Positions 8,287 to 18,305 of a stretch of 64,000 nucleotides of DNA are shown here, piece by piece. The translations under genes were made by a program, and so were the position numbers. The notes below the pieces were generated by a model. It saw only the letters and a list, made by a program, of their open reading frames with translations. It was not told the origin of the DNA and ran no database searches. How positions within the stretch are numbered: position 1 is the first letter of the stretch; each line of letters starts with the position of its first letter. The stretch is from Alphaproteobacteria bacterium (GTDB lineage Bacteria; Pseudomonadota; Alphaproteobacteria; UBA9219; RFNS01): positions 1,569,103 to 1,633,102 of the forward strand of contig JBBCGY010000001.1 of the NCBI GenBank assembly GCA_037200005.1, written 5' to 3'.

Positions 8287-9180
8287 ATGCCCATGCGTTT
8301 GCCGACATTCGAGACGCTCGCCGCGTCCTTTGCCGCCCTGAGCGACAGCAGAGAGAAAGTAGGATTCCTGGAGGCCTTCGCTACGGTGTTCGCGGAACGG
8401 CCCGGCATAGCGAACTCCGTCTTATTAGCCGGCATCGCCAACGCAGCAACAGATAACAATGCGCATGTGCGCAAGGTAGCCCAAAAAACCCTGAATACCG
8501 TTTTCGAGAAGCGCCCCAATCTCGCGGATGCCTCCTTGGCCGCATATGTCACAAAAAGCGCCATAACGGATAATGACCTCGCCGTCAGCATGGCAGCGCA
8601 GCAAACGCTCGGCACGATTATCAAGAAGCGGCCCAATCTGGAAGTGGCCATCCTCGATGTCGCCCTACAAGCCGCTTTAGGCGAGATGCCCGATCGACAT
8701 CACGCGACGGCGGAATCCATCATGGCGATCATAATTAAAAGAAACGCTGGCCTGGCGCCCGGTGTCGTGAAAGATATACGGATCGCCATCGGCGGCGAGG
8801 ATCCTAGCGTCCGCAAGGCGGGATTATGGACCGCCCGCGCCATTGTCACCGCATCTCCCAACCTCGCGGAGGAATTCCTCGATAGCGTGCGGTGCGCTAC
8901 GACGGACCACGACACAAAAGTCCGCAGTTCGGCTTATGATATTCTCGGCAGCATGATCGAAAAACGCCCCGATCTCGCGAACGCGGACATGGCCGCCACC
9001 ATCGCAAGAGCAGTCGTCAGCGAGCCTGTATTATTCGCTCGCGAGTCGGCGCAAAGAACCCTTCGCACCATTCGGGAGCAACGGCCCGATATCGCCAGGG
9101 AAGAACCGGCGGCCGCAATCCCCTTCCGGCCTGCTTACCCAACAAAGCTGCGGTGCATTGCGGCTAACGACATTTCCTGA
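8287..9180 (+). CDS. HEAT-repeat-like protein, 297 aa
   Basis: The protein consists almost wholly of helix-pair repeats of about 40 residues that share a signature with KRPNLA-type turns (EKRPNLADASLAA; KKRPNLEVAILDV; EKRPDLANADMAA). At least five copies are visible between residues 25 and 270. HEAT solenoids usually bind other proteins; no enzyme motif is present. No signal peptide is visible, so it is probably cytosolic. Related repeat proteins occur elsewhere in the window (39081-39629, 40263-41168, 49554-50126). The start could be the second Met at 8293. Confidence 0.75.
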   Translation: MPMRLPTFETLAASFAALSDSREKVGFLEAFATVFAERPGIANSVLLAGIANAATDNNAHVRKVAQKTLNTVFEKRPNLADASLAAYVTKSAITDNDLAVSMAAQQTLGTIIKKRPNLEVAILDVALQAALGEMPDRHHATAESIMAIIIKRNAGLAPGVVKDIRIAIGGEDPSVRKAGLWTARAIVTASPNLAEEFLDSVRCATTDHDTKVRSSAYDILGSMIEKRPDLANADMAATIARAVVSEPVLFARESAQRTLRTIREQRPDIAREEPAAAIPFRPAYPTKLRCIAANDIS

Positions 9181-9182
9181 TC

Positions 9183-9890
9183 CTACGCCGCTCGCCGGAA
9201 AATTCCCGCGAGGCCCGCGAGGCCGCGCAGCGAGCCGAGATGCCTCGGCAAATCCTTGAGATGTCCCGCCGCCTGGCCGAGCCGCAGCGCCTCCTCGATG
9301 CGCCGGTCGAGAAACGCCCAGCTCGCCGCGCGGCCCGCGCTCTCGTCATTCAGCCAGAACAGCATCGTGGTCTTCAGCACATAGGCCAAAAGCCCGCGCT
9401 TGGTGTAGAAATTGAAATCCGTGCTGGCGTCCCCCGCCGCGCGCCAGATCGCGTCGCAAGCCTTATAGGTCAGCTTCAGCCCGTCCGGCGCGTGATGCGG
9501 CATCGCCGCCCACAGCAGCAATTGCCGCGCGGCCTCGCGATGCGGCCCCATCGCCTCGAAGCGCACGCGCGCCGCGAAGGCCACTTTCTCGCGGATGCGC
9601 CTGCCGGAAAAATAACGGTCGCCCGCGACGGCTTCTTCCATTTTCCGATCCGTCCATTCCCCGAACCCCGCGACGGCGTCGCGCACGCCGCGCGGATAGA
9701 TCAGATGCAGCCGCCCCTCTTCCACGCCCGCAGCTTCCGCGCCGCGCCGCAGAGCCTCCATCGTCCAGCCGTCGAAAGCGGCCTGGGACAGAATGGCGAG
9801 CAGTAATTTATCGTCGTTAGGATTTTTCGCGCCGGACGCCGTCTTGGATTGCGTCTTTTTAGGCCGCGCCGTCTTTTTCCGTTTCGTCAT
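9183..9890 (-). CDS. COQ9 family protein (ubiquinone biosynthesis)
   Basis: COQ9 proteins bind lipids or isoprenoid intermediates and assist the COQ7-type hydroxylation step of ubiquinone synthesis. The 235-aa protein has a basic N-terminal tail (KKTARPKKTQSK) and a TetR-like helical fold. Family-typical stretches are LLLAILSQAAFDGWTMEALR near residue 30 and DFNFYTKRGLLAYVLKTTMLFWLND near 160-185. Its ATG lies inside the 3' end of def (overlap 9859-9890), so the two genes are co-transcribed. It converges with the HEAT gene, with 2 bp between the stops. Confidence 0.88.
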   Translation of the reverse strand: MTKRKKTARPKKTQSKTASGAKNPNDDKLLLAILSQAAFDGWTMEALRRGAEAAGVEEGRLHLIYPRGVRDAVAGFGEWTDRKMEEAVAGDRYFSGRRIREKVAFAARVRFEAMGPHREAARQLLLWAAMPHHAPDGLKLTYKACDAIWRAAGDASTDFNFYTKRGLLAYVLKTTMLFWLNDESAGRAASWAFLDRRIEEALRLGQAAGHLKDLPRHLGSLRGLAGLAGIFRRAA

Positions 9891-10425
9891 CCTGCCGCTC
9901 CTTTAGCAACCGCTTTCTTATTTCGCTTTCATGCGCCAGGCTGTCGAAGCCCCGCATCCGGTCGAGATACATGACGCCGTCCAGATGATCGACTTCATGC
10001 TGCACGACGCGGGCGTGAAACCCTTGCGCTTCGCGCTCGATAAGCCGCCCGGCAAGATCATAGCCGCGATAGCCGATATGGGTAAAGCGCGGCACCATCC
10101 CGCGCAGTCCCGGCAGCGACAGGCAGCCCTCCTGCCCCAGCTCCTGCTCGGCGCTTAAGGGCGTGATTTCGGGATTGACGAGGATATGCAGCGGCAATGC
10201 GTCTTCCTCCGCAGGCTCGGCGCGTTCTTCCGGGAGCCAGAAAACGATCAGCCGCAGCCCCTCGCCCACCTGCGGCGCGGCAAGACCGACCCCCCGGCTC
10301 GTCAGCATGGTTTCGGTCATGTCGCGGGCGAGCGCCACGATTTTCGGGTCGTCGAACCCGGCGATGGGCGCGGCCTTGGCGCGCAAGACCGGATTGCCGA
10401 GAAATATCAATTGCCTCAATGCCAT
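9859..10425 (-). CDS. def: Peptide deformylase
   Basis: Def is a metalloenzyme that removes the N-formyl group from new proteins. All three motifs are present: GVGLAAPQVG (about residues 46-55), EGCLSLPG (about 98-105, metal-binding Cys) and QHEVDHLDG (about 141-149, HExxH with two metal His and the catalytic Glu). The 188-aa length is normal. The usual partner fmt is not beside it; it is coupled to a COQ9 gene instead. Confidence 0.96.
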   Translation of the reverse strand: MALRQLIFLGNPVLRAKAAPIAGFDDPKIVALARDMTETMLTSRGVGLAAPQVGEGLRLIVFWLPEERAEPAEEDALPLHILVNPEITPLSAEQELGQEGCLSLPGLRGMVPRFTHIGYRGYDLAGRLIEREAQGFHARVVQHEVDHLDGVMYLDRMRGFDSLAHESEIRKRLLKERQDDETEKDGAA

Positions 10426-10600
10426 AACGCTATTCTAAGCCAGGATCGCGAAAACAGAAATGCCATTTTTGCGTCCCGCATGCGGCCAAAGCCGCGATTC
10501 AACGCTTTCCTTCATATTTCGGGCGTGATATAGCCGCCCATCGGTTAGCGAAGGTCGCCAACCGCCAGGAATTTTGTGACCCCCGAAAGAGGTGAATTGT

Positions 10601-10804
10601 TTGCAAGTATCAGTCCGCGATAACAACATCGACCAGGCTCTGCGCGCCTTGAAAAAGAAAATGCAGCGCGAAGGCATTTTCCGCGAAATGAAATTACGCC
10701 GGAACTACGAGAAGCCGTCCGAAAGGAAGGTGCGTGAGAAAGCCGAGGCCCAGCGCCGCCAGCGCAAGGTCGAGCGTAAGCGCAAAGAACGCGAAGGTTT
10801 ATAA
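10601..10804 (+). CDS. rpsU: Small ribosomal subunit protein S21 (bS21)
   Basis: This 67-aa basic protein of the 30S platform matches the family along its length ([37 protein letters not shown]). The start is most likely TTG at 10601, since homologues begin Met-Gln-Val and the SD AGAGGTG lies six bases upstream. A GTG at 10592 is in frame but lies inside that SD. A strong terminator follows, so the gene is probably monocistronic. It is divergent from def. Confidence 0.93.
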   Translation: MQVSVRDNNIDQALRALKKKMQREGIFREMKLRRNYEKPSERKVREKAEAQRRQRKVERKRKEREGL

Positions 10805-10834
10805 TCGAGCGTCTCTTTATCGATTGAAACAGGA

Positions 10835-10866
10835 ACGGGCGGTTCGCAGGAACCGCCCGTTTTTTT
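10835..10866 (+). terminator. Intrinsic terminator after rpsU
   Basis: ACGGGCGGTTC at 10835-10845 pairs perfectly with GAACCGCCCGT at 10850-10860 around a four-base loop, and six further T follow. It is a textbook strong terminator 31 bp after the rpsU stop. Confidence 0.93.
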
Positions 10867-10886
10867 ATGCTTATCCATGAATTCAA

Positions 10887-12329
10887 TTATGGGGTCAGAT
10901 CGACCGCCTTGAACGGCACGCGGCAGCCTGCGACGCGCTCGCCGTTCTGAATCAGAATTGCAGGCTTTTTCGGTGCTTCGCAATTCAGGTAGCCGAGCTT
11001 TTCGATCGGCACGGTTTGCTCATCAGGCAGCACCTGGAATTTCTGGTGCGTTTTGTGGACGCAGGCGACCAGAGCGCCGCTCTGGCCGACATAATTCTCG
11101 GCCATCATATCCTTGCTCCAATGTTTGCGGCCCTTGCGAGCACGGCAATCGACCGAAGCCAGTCCGCCCGGCACCTTATCGGCAGGCTGCGGCCAAGTCT
11201 CGGTGATCTGCACGGTTTCCGCAATCGCCGGTGCTTGGGCTGCAAGCGGCAGGCCGTCGGATTTTGTTTCGGCAGACGTCACGGCAGGTTGGGCAGGCGG
11301 CGGAGCAACAGTCGCCGCGGGAGCGGCTGCCACGGGCGGCGCGACGGCGACTGGCGCTGCGGCTTGCGCCACAGGCTGTCCGGCGACCGGCTTTAATCCC
11401 TGATTGCTGCCGGGCTTAATGGGCAGCGTGCCTTGCGGGCAAGGATTCGCAGGCTTTGCGTCGGCAATCCAAATCGTGCACGGCACCATGACCGTAGAGG
11501 CGGGAGCCGCGCTGGCCTGAGCGGAAGCGACGGGCGCGGCGGATGCCGATGCGACAGGCAAAGCGCTGGAAGATATCGTCCAGGGTGCCGCCGCTTTAAC
11601 GACAGACGCCGAGGCAGAGGTTGAGGCGGCAGGCGCTGCTCTATCCTTGGCCGGAAACTTGGATGTAACGGAGACGATAGCCACCGCGCCGGCGGCGGCG
11701 AGGGCCGCCGTGCCAACCACGGCACCGGCCGCAATAGCGGCCCAACGCCATTTTCTGGAACCAGTCGCATTTTCCGTCGGGAGACTAATTGGCGGCAACT
11801 CGCCAATAGGCGCGGCGCGGCGGCGCGCGGCCACTTGCGTCGCCGCGGCGCGGGCGTCAACGGACGGCACGCCATCGATCACGACGCGCGGCGCGCCGTG
11901 CCCGATGGGCTCTCTGGGCTGATGACGAACCGGAGGCGCAACCGCTGAAAAAAGCTGCGCCGGCGGAAGTGCTGGCATGGGTTCCGTCTGCACATATACC
12001 GGAGGAGGCGCGGCGGGCATCAACGAAACATCTCGCCTTGGAGGCAAGGCGCTCCTTGTGGCGGCGGCGCTTGCGAGCGAAGACGTCCCCATCGGCGCGG
12101 TCGCGGTCGCAGCGGGAGGAGTTCGCGGCGGCGGCAACGGGGAGGATGGCGACGGCAGCGGCGGCGGCGAACCGTGAATGAGGGTGGTCTGGGCGCGCTT
12201 GGCTGAAGGCGGCGGCGGCCGCGTGTTATCAAGACGTCCGCGCGGCGACGGGGGCGGCGAACCGCTGGAGCGATTGATCGTCGTAAAAGTGCCTGGCGCT
12301 CCGGGCGCCTTACTGGAACTGCCCGTCAT
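10887..12329 (-). CDS. Pro/Ala-rich single-pass membrane protein, 480 aa
   Basis: Residues 1-195 form a disordered Pro/Ser/Arg-rich cytosolic region (PPPSPRGR, PPPLPSPSSPLPPP). A membrane helix follows at about 200-225 (AAIAAGAVVGTAALAAAGAVAI), then an Ala/Pro/Val linker, and a compact C-terminal domain (about 380-480) with several Cys (VDCRARKGRKHWSKD; YLNCEAPKK; AGCRVPFK) probably on the periplasmic side. The architecture suggests a tether or envelope scaffold. I do not recognise the family. A GAGGGA site precedes the ATG. Confidence 0.65.
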   Translation of the reverse strand: MTGSSSKAPGAPGTFTTINRSSGSPPPSPRGRLDNTRPPPPSAKRAQTTLIHGSPPPLPSPSSPLPPPRTPPAATATAPMGTSSLASAAATRSALPPRRDVSLMPAAPPPVYVQTEPMPALPPAQLFSAVAPPVRHQPREPIGHGAPRVVIDGVPSVDARAAATQVAARRRAAPIGELPPISLPTENATGSRKWRWAAIAAGAVVGTAALAAAGAVAIVSVTSKFPAKDRAAPAASTSASASVVKAAAPWTISSSALPVASASAAPVASAQASAAPASTVMVPCTIWIADAKPANPCPQGTLPIKPGSNQGLKPVAGQPVAQAAAPVAVAPPVAAAPAATVAPPPAQPAVTSAETKSDGLPLAAQAPAIAETVQITETWPQPADKVPGGLASVDCRARKGRKHWSKDMMAENYVGQSGALVACVHKTHQKFQVLPDEQTVPIEKLGYLNCEAPKKPAILIQNGERVAGCRVPFKAVDLTP

Positions 12330-12440
12330 GTTAAAAATCCCTCTTCTGAATATCCCTACCTCTTAATTACCATGAAAACATGAAAGTAAATAACGTCATG
12401 AGCGCCCATTACGGCGCTTTTCTTTCGCATTAACCACAAA

Positions 12441-12641
12441 TTACGGCGCGGGCGCGCGATAGAACCGATCAAGCTCGTATATCGACTGACGGAATGCCGA
12501 CGCCGATTGCCTTGCCGCGCCGGCCACCTCCTGGCAAGCGCTCTTCCATGCCGTTTCGGGGTCGATGGCGAAAGCGGGCACGATCATCATCAAGGTGACC
12601 AGCCCTCTTTTAACGGAGAGTTTTCTTTTAACGAGGAGCAT
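12441..12641 (-). CDS. Possible small secreted protein, 66 aa
   Basis: A basic N-terminus and a hydrophobic stretch (LVTLMMIVPAFA) resemble a signal peptide, followed by about 40 residues with one Cys (WKSACQEVAGAARQ). No good ribosome-binding site is visible before the ATG. It lies between the Pro-rich protein and the divergent era gene. The coding call is tentative. Confidence 0.35.
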   Translation of the reverse strand: MLLVKRKLSVKRGLVTLMMIVPAFAIDPETAWKSACQEVAGAARQSASAFRQSIYELDRFYRAPAP

Positions 12642-12725
12642 GCGCGATTCCCGGCTAATGCCCGATTATAGCAGAAAAACACCGAAAGTCATTGCGCAAA
12701 ACGCTTATGGCTATATAAGTCACCC

Positions 12726-13628
12726 ATGTCTCTTCCAAACAAAACCCGTTGCGGCTTCGCCGCGATCATCGGCGCTCCCAATGCCGGAAAATCGACGCTG
12801 CTGAACACGCTGCTCGGCCAGAAGCTGGCCATCGTCAGCCCAAAGCCGCAGACCACCCGCACCCGCATTCTCGGCATCACCGTCGTCGGCAAGGCGCAAA
12901 TCGGCCTGCTCGACACGCCCGGCATATTCGATCCCAAGGAAAAACTCGACCGGGCGATGGTCGGCGCGGCCTGGCAGGCGCTCGACGAAGCGAACTGCAT
13001 TCTGCTGATGGTCGATGCCGCGCGCGGCTACGACCTCAAGACGCAAAAGATCGTCGCGCAGCTCCAGAAACAAGAGCGCAAAGCGGTTCTGGCGCTCAAC
13101 AAGATCGACCAGACCGCCAAGCCGGATATCCTGCCGCTGACGCAGGAATTGTCCGCGACCGGCCTGTTCACCGACATCTTCATGATATCGGCCAAGACCG
13201 GCGACGGCGTCGCCACGCTCAAGAAACACATCGCCGCCGCCATGCCGGAAGGCGAATGGATGTTCGACCCCGAACTCGTGACCGACATGCCCTCAAGCCT
13301 GGTCGCCTGCGAGATCACGCGCGAGCAGCTTTACCTTCAATTATCGCAGGAACTCCCTTACGCCGCCGCCGTCATTCCCACCGCCTGGGAAGACCGCAAG
13401 GACGGCAGCGTCCGCATCGAGCAGAAGATCGTCGTCGCCCGCGACGGCCAAAAGGCCATCGTCATCGGCAAAGGCGGCGCGCAACTCAAAAAAATCGGCA
13501 GCGAAGCGCGCGGGGAACTGGAAAAATTCTTCAGGCGGAAGGTTCATCTGTTCCTCAATGTCGCCGTGGAGCCAAGCTGGCGCGAGCAGCGCGGCTACTA
13601 CCAAATGCTCGGCATGACGGGCAAATAA
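12726..13628 (+). CDS. era: GTPase Era
   Basis: Era is an essential GTPase that binds 16S rRNA near its 3' end during 30S assembly. The G1 motif GAPNAGKST is at residues 14-22, followed by a T-rich switch I (PQTTRTRI), G3 DTPGIF and G4 NKID. The C-terminal KH domain carries IVIGKGGAQLKKIG. The length of 300 aa is standard. The usual neighbours rnc and recO are not next to it. Confidence 0.97.
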   Translation: MSLPNKTRCGFAAIIGAPNAGKSTLLNTLLGQKLAIVSPKPQTTRTRILGITVVGKAQIGLLDTPGIFDPKEKLDRAMVGAAWQALDEANCILLMVDAARGYDLKTQKIVAQLQKQERKAVLALNKIDQTAKPDILPLTQELSATGLFTDIFMISAKTGDGVATLKKHIAAAMPEGEWMFDPELVTDMPSSLVACEITREQLYLQLSQELPYAAAVIPTAWEDRKDGSVRIEQKIVVARDGQKAIVIGKGGAQLKKIGSEARGELEKFFRRKVHLFLNVAVEPSWREQRGYYQMLGMTGK

Positions 13629-13664
13629 GCGCCATTATTCGCGCGAATGCCGGATTCAAAAATG

Positions 13665-13693
13665 TTGCGGGCATTGGCGCCCCTTGCTATGCA
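13665..13693 (+). promoter_or_regulatory. Candidate sigma-70 promoter for the gene at 13772
   Basis: TTGCGG (13665-13670) and TATGCA (13688-13693) are separated by 17 bp. The same arrangement, including CTTGC directly before the -10 box, recurs in front of atpH at 15066. Agreement between two unrelated upstream regions is the main support. Confidence 0.45.
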
Positions 13694-13771
13694 GTGCGGA
13701 CTTGGCCGCAGCCTATGATGGCGCGGCGTCGAACGGCTATCTTAAACGGATATGATTTTAGGAGTATATTG

Positions 13772-14263
13772 ATGTCGCAGAACGAAGCCCACGAACAAGC
13801 TGGCCATGAGCAAGCCGGCGGCTGGTATTTGGTCAAGGCGCCGCCCGGCCCGCATCATGCGCAATCCGTGGCGCAGCTTCTCGGCGGCATAGACAAAGCC
13901 GCTCTCGAAACCTGCAAACGCACCGACGGCTTGATGCAAATGGCGATCGTGTTTGACGAAGCGCCCCCGGACAGCGGCAGGGATATCATGCTGACGCCCA
14001 TGAATATGCATCCGATTACCGCTTTGCTCCACAGGGCAACTCAAGCCTCCGGCTATAGCGATTATTCCGGCATCAGCCAGAGCCATGCAGGGCGTCCGGA
14101 TTCCGCGGGACAAGGGAACATCCAAGGGCAGGGATATGTCGCGCTGCGCTCCCATCATCTTCCCGAAATGCTCGACAGGCTGCAAGCGGAACTCATGAAT
14201 GCGGCGACGCGCCCGAAATCCGCGCCGCAAAACGCGTCGTCCCCCAGCGAACATAAACTTTAA
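13772..14263 (+). CDS. Hypothetical protein, 163 aa
   Basis: I start the gene at the ATG at 13772, seven bases after AGGAG; the longer open frame upstream is the out-of-frame shadow of era. The product begins MSQNEAHEQAGHEQAGGWYLVK and has no membrane segment. The central part (VFDEAPPDSGRDIMLTPMNMHP) is probably folded and the C-terminus is Ser/Ala/Pro-rich. I do not recognise the family. It converges with the gene ending at 14273. Confidence 0.6.
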   Translation: MSQNEAHEQAGHEQAGGWYLVKAPPGPHHAQSVAQLLGGIDKAALETCKRTDGLMQMAIVFDEAPPDSGRDIMLTPMNMHPITALLHRATQASGYSDYSGISQSHAGRPDSAGQGNIQGQGYVALRSHHLPEMLDRLQAELMNAATRPKSAPQNASSPSEHKL

Positions 14264-14272
14264 TCGCGCCGG

Positions 14273-14971
14273 TTAAGCCAGCACGATCACCGATTCCACT
14301 CGTTTCTCGGGAGGTCGCATCGCCGCGCGCAAACGCTCCGCGGTGGCTTCATCCAGCTCGGGGACGCTTTCTTTGACCAGATAGATCATGGTGTCGGGTT
14401 TCGGCCTTCTGAGCGGAGCGCAAAGGCCTAACTCATGCGCGGTTTCAAACAGCCCGGCCATATTCCATTTAACGGCAAGCACGCTGCCGATGAGTTCTCT
14501 TCTGTCGCTTAAGGCGACCAGCCTGTCGACGCAGGCATGCGGATCGCGCTCAAGAAAAGTGGCGCGGCTTTTTTCAATTTTGGCCAGCTCCCTGCCCGCA
14601 TCCGCAAACTGGCCGATCAGCGCGCCCGTTTGGATGGCGTCTTTGATCGCGGCCTCGCGATTTTGGCTAGGGAAAGGAGTGCCCCGGTCTTCCATGCATA
14701 TCGCGTCCGCGCCATAGGAGAAGGTTTTTAAGACAAGCGCGATACCTGCGGCGGCGGCGTCATCGGGCGTTTGGATCAGCAGCTTGCGATCTTCATCCTT
14801 GATGACCGGATAGGCTCTGACCATACGTTCGGCCAAAAGGGATATCGTGAGCCATGACGCGGGACGATCCTCTGGCTGCCGGGCGTCCAAGACTTGATCG
14901 ACATGATCGCCAATGACGCTGATGGTCGTGTCTATAATCTCTTTTTTCATTCTTTTGATATCTTCGTACAT
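14273..14971 (-). CDS. Hypothetical protein, 232 aa
   Basis: A GGAGAAG site precedes the ATG at 14971. The sequence is helix-rich and soluble (ASWLTISLLAERMVRAYPVI; ALVLKTFSYGADAICMEDRG), with no signal peptide. The C-terminal 60 residues contain PKPDTMIYLVKESVPELDEA. No enzymatic motif stands out and I do not recognise the family. Codon use matches the neighbours, which supports a real gene. Confidence 0.6.
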   Translation of the reverse strand: MYEDIKRMKKEIIDTTISVIGDHVDQVLDARQPEDRPASWLTISLLAERMVRAYPVIKDEDRKLLIQTPDDAAAAGIALVLKTFSYGADAICMEDRGTPFPSQNREAAIKDAIQTGALIGQFADAGRELAKIEKSRATFLERDPHACVDRLVALSDRRELIGSVLAVKWNMAGLFETAHELGLCAPLRRPKPDTMIYLVKESVPELDEATAERLRAAMRPPEKRVESVIVLA

Positions 14972-15065
14972 ATGTCTTCTCCATATAAAAAATAAGATGC
15001 CGCCTTATAACACCCGCAATCCGGGAAATTCAAGAACCATGGTGCGGCATGCGGAATCAAAACGG

Positions 15066-15094
15066 TTGCGGCCTTGAACGCTGCTTGCTATGAA
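15066..15094 (+). promoter_or_regulatory. Candidate sigma-70 promoter of atpHA
   Basis: TTGCGG (15066-15071), 17 bp, TATGAA (15089-15094). It lies about 90 bp before the atpH start, inside the only stretch of non-coding DNA before the operon, and matches the element at 13665-13693. Confidence 0.45.
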
Positions 15095-15186
15095 ACCCTG
15101 GCTTGGCGCGGCCCCAGGGCGGCGCGAAGAAAAAACCCTTGTTATTCAACGAATTCAACCCGTTAAGGATATTGTCTTTGGCGACC

Positions 15187-15777
15187 ATGAGCCACCAGAT
15201 TAACACTTCAGCCGCCGCGCCGCAGGCAGGCGAAGGCGCGATTCTCGCCAAGCGTTACGCGCGGGCGCTTTTCGCGCTGGCCGATGAGCGGCAGGCCGTG
15301 GCCGAAATCGCCATCGAGATGGACGGCTTGCAGCAGCTTGCCGCGCAATCGGAAGAACTGCGCCAGCTGATAACCGACCCGCGCTTTACCCGCGCCAATC
15401 TCGGCCAGGCATTGCAAAAACTGGCGGCGATGGCGGGCTTGAGCAAAATCACCGCCGATTTCCTGGGACTGCTTGCCAAAAACCGCCGCGCCGGATTGCT
15501 GCCGCAAATCGCGGCGGCCTTTCTGGCCGAACGCGCGCGGCGCGACGGCGAAATCACAGCCGCCGTGACCTCGGCGCAGCCGCTGACCGAAACGCAGCAA
15601 AAGCAGCTCATCGAAAAACTTGCCGCGGCGACGGGGAGCAAAATCCGCCTGAGCCTGCACCAAGACCCGGATTTGATCGGCGGTTTTACCGTCAAATGGG
15701 GATCGCAACTCATCGACGCGTCGCTGAAAGGCAGACTGGCGGCGTTGAAACATCATATGAAACAAGAGGCAGCCTGA
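15187..15777 (+). CDS. atpH: ATP synthase F1 subunit delta
   Basis: The delta subunit links F1 to the peripheral stalk (b subunits). I start at the ATG at 15187 (MSHQINTS), giving 196 aa; the open frame extends further upstream but homologues begin near here. Family features are [14 protein letters not shown] at about residues 22-35, a long helical middle, and a C-terminal [22 protein letters not shown]. The stop is one base from the atpA ATG, so the two are translationally coupled. Confidence 0.95.
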   Translation: MSHQINTSAAAPQAGEGAILAKRYARALFALADERQAVAEIAIEMDGLQQLAAQSEELRQLITDPRFTRANLGQALQKLAAMAGLSKITADFLGLLAKNRRAGLLPQIAAAFLAERARRDGEITAAVTSAQPLTETQQKQLIEKLAAATGSKIRLSLHQDPDLIGGFTVKWGSQLIDASLKGRLAALKHHMKQEAA

Positions 15778-15778
15778 C

Positions 15779-17308
<1,530 letters not shown>

Positions 17309-17327
17309 GGAAACGGCGGCAGGGCTA

Positions 17328-17747
17328 TCACTGCCCGCCGCAAGTAAAATCGTTTTCGCCGCATTCGGCCTGCTCGCGGAGAATCTTAATTTGTTCGCGA
17401 GTAAGATCGCTCGTGCATTGAGATATAAGCATCGGATGCACCGATCCATTGACTGTGCCGAGATTGTTAAACGCACATTGCCGATCCCGATACGCGATCC
17501 AGGCTCTTTGCACCGCGCGTAATTCTTTCTGCCCAGCCGGGCTGATCTTCTTCATCAGCTTTTTATAAACGGCATTCAACTCCGCGTCGGCTTTCTTCCA
17601 GTCCTCCAGCGCGCATTGAGTCATGTCCGCCTGGGTCATCGGTGACGCGCAATCGACCGCCCAGCTTTTCCCGCTTGCCGTCAGGCATGCGAGAACCAGC
17701 CATGTCAGAAAAATACGCGTGCGCGCCCGATGATAGGTCATGGTCAT
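17328..17747 (-). CDS. LprI/DUF1311-family secreted protein
   Basis: This small periplasmic protein is of the family related to the lysozyme inhibitor LprI. It has a signal peptide (IFLTWLVLACLTASGKSWA), then the family core with paired Cys: DCASPMTQADMTQCALEDW, then LNAVYKKLMKK and VQRAWIAYRDRQC. I start at the ATG at 17747, whose A is the last base of the upstream gene's stop (TAATG), so it is coupled to that gene. It is probably the third gene of the pseudokinase operon. Confidence 0.8.
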   Translation of the reverse strand: MTMTYHRARTRIFLTWLVLACLTASGKSWAVDCASPMTQADMTQCALEDWKKADAELNAVYKKLMKKISPAGQKELRAVQRAWIAYRDRQCAFNNLGTVNGSVHPMLISQCTSDLTREQIKILREQAECGENDFTCGGQ

Positions 17748-18298
17748 TACCGCGCCACCTGCTGGCCGAACTCGTCGAATTTCTTGTCGTTGGCGACGTC
17801 GGAACCCCACAGGCGTTTCAGTTCTTCCTGGTTGGATTTAAGGCGGGCGATCTTGCCGCCCGCATTGCCCGCCATCACGCTCGCCACGGCGCCCGGCACG
17901 ACGGCATAGATCAGGTAACCGACGCCCGCCGAAGCCAGCATGATGAACCATGTGTTCACATCGCGCGCCAGCTTCATCGAGTTGTCCAGATTCTGCCCCA
18001 TCTGCCATAACTGCAGGATAAAGGGGAGGCACCCGGCGAAATTCGTGGCGCCGACCGTCAGCGCCAAAACTTTTTCCTTATCCCGGTCCGTCACCAGGCA
18101 GACCAGCGTGGGCAACATGCCCGGCACCAGCAGAAACGCGGTCGGCCAGATGGCGACCAGCAGCGCCATGATCGCGAACAGAACTTGAAATCCTTTCCCC
18201 TTGCCTTTGGATTTGCCGCCGCCCTTGACCGGCTTGCCCTTCGCGTCCTTGACGGCAGGCTTCGCCGCGGGTTTGGCTGTTTTTTTATCCTTGGCCAT
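17747..18298 (-). CDS. Membrane protein of the pseudokinase operon
   Basis: The 183-aa product starts with a Lys/Ala/Pro/Gly-rich cytosolic tail (about residues 1-35) and has about three or four hydrophobic segments (VLFAIMALLVAIWPTAFLLVPG; LTVGATNFAGCLPFI; TWFIMLASAGVGYLIYAVVPG). It ends in a soluble helical tail (LKSNQEELKRLWGSDVANDKKF). I do not recognise the family. It lies 7 bp after the pseudokinase and overlaps the LprI-like gene, so the three are likely one operon. Confidence 0.7.
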   Translation of the reverse strand: MAKDKKTAKPAAKPAVKDAKGKPVKGGGKSKGKGKGFQVLFAIMALLVAIWPTAFLLVPGMLPTLVCLVTDRDKEKVLALTVGATNFAGCLPFILQLWQMGQNLDNSMKLARDVNTWFIMLASAGVGYLIYAVVPGAVASVMAGNAGGKIARLKSNQEELKRLWGSDVANDKKFDEFGQQVAR

Positions 18299-18305
18299 CG
18301 CTCAC

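Noticed and set aside
12749-13771. Upstream extension of the gene at 13772 through era
   Set aside because: It overlaps era out of frame and is extremely Arg-rich. The ATG at 13772 with its SD is the real start.
17310-17345. Terminator after atpA
   Set aside because: A bulged GC hairpin is present but no T run follows, and it overlaps the convergent gene's end.
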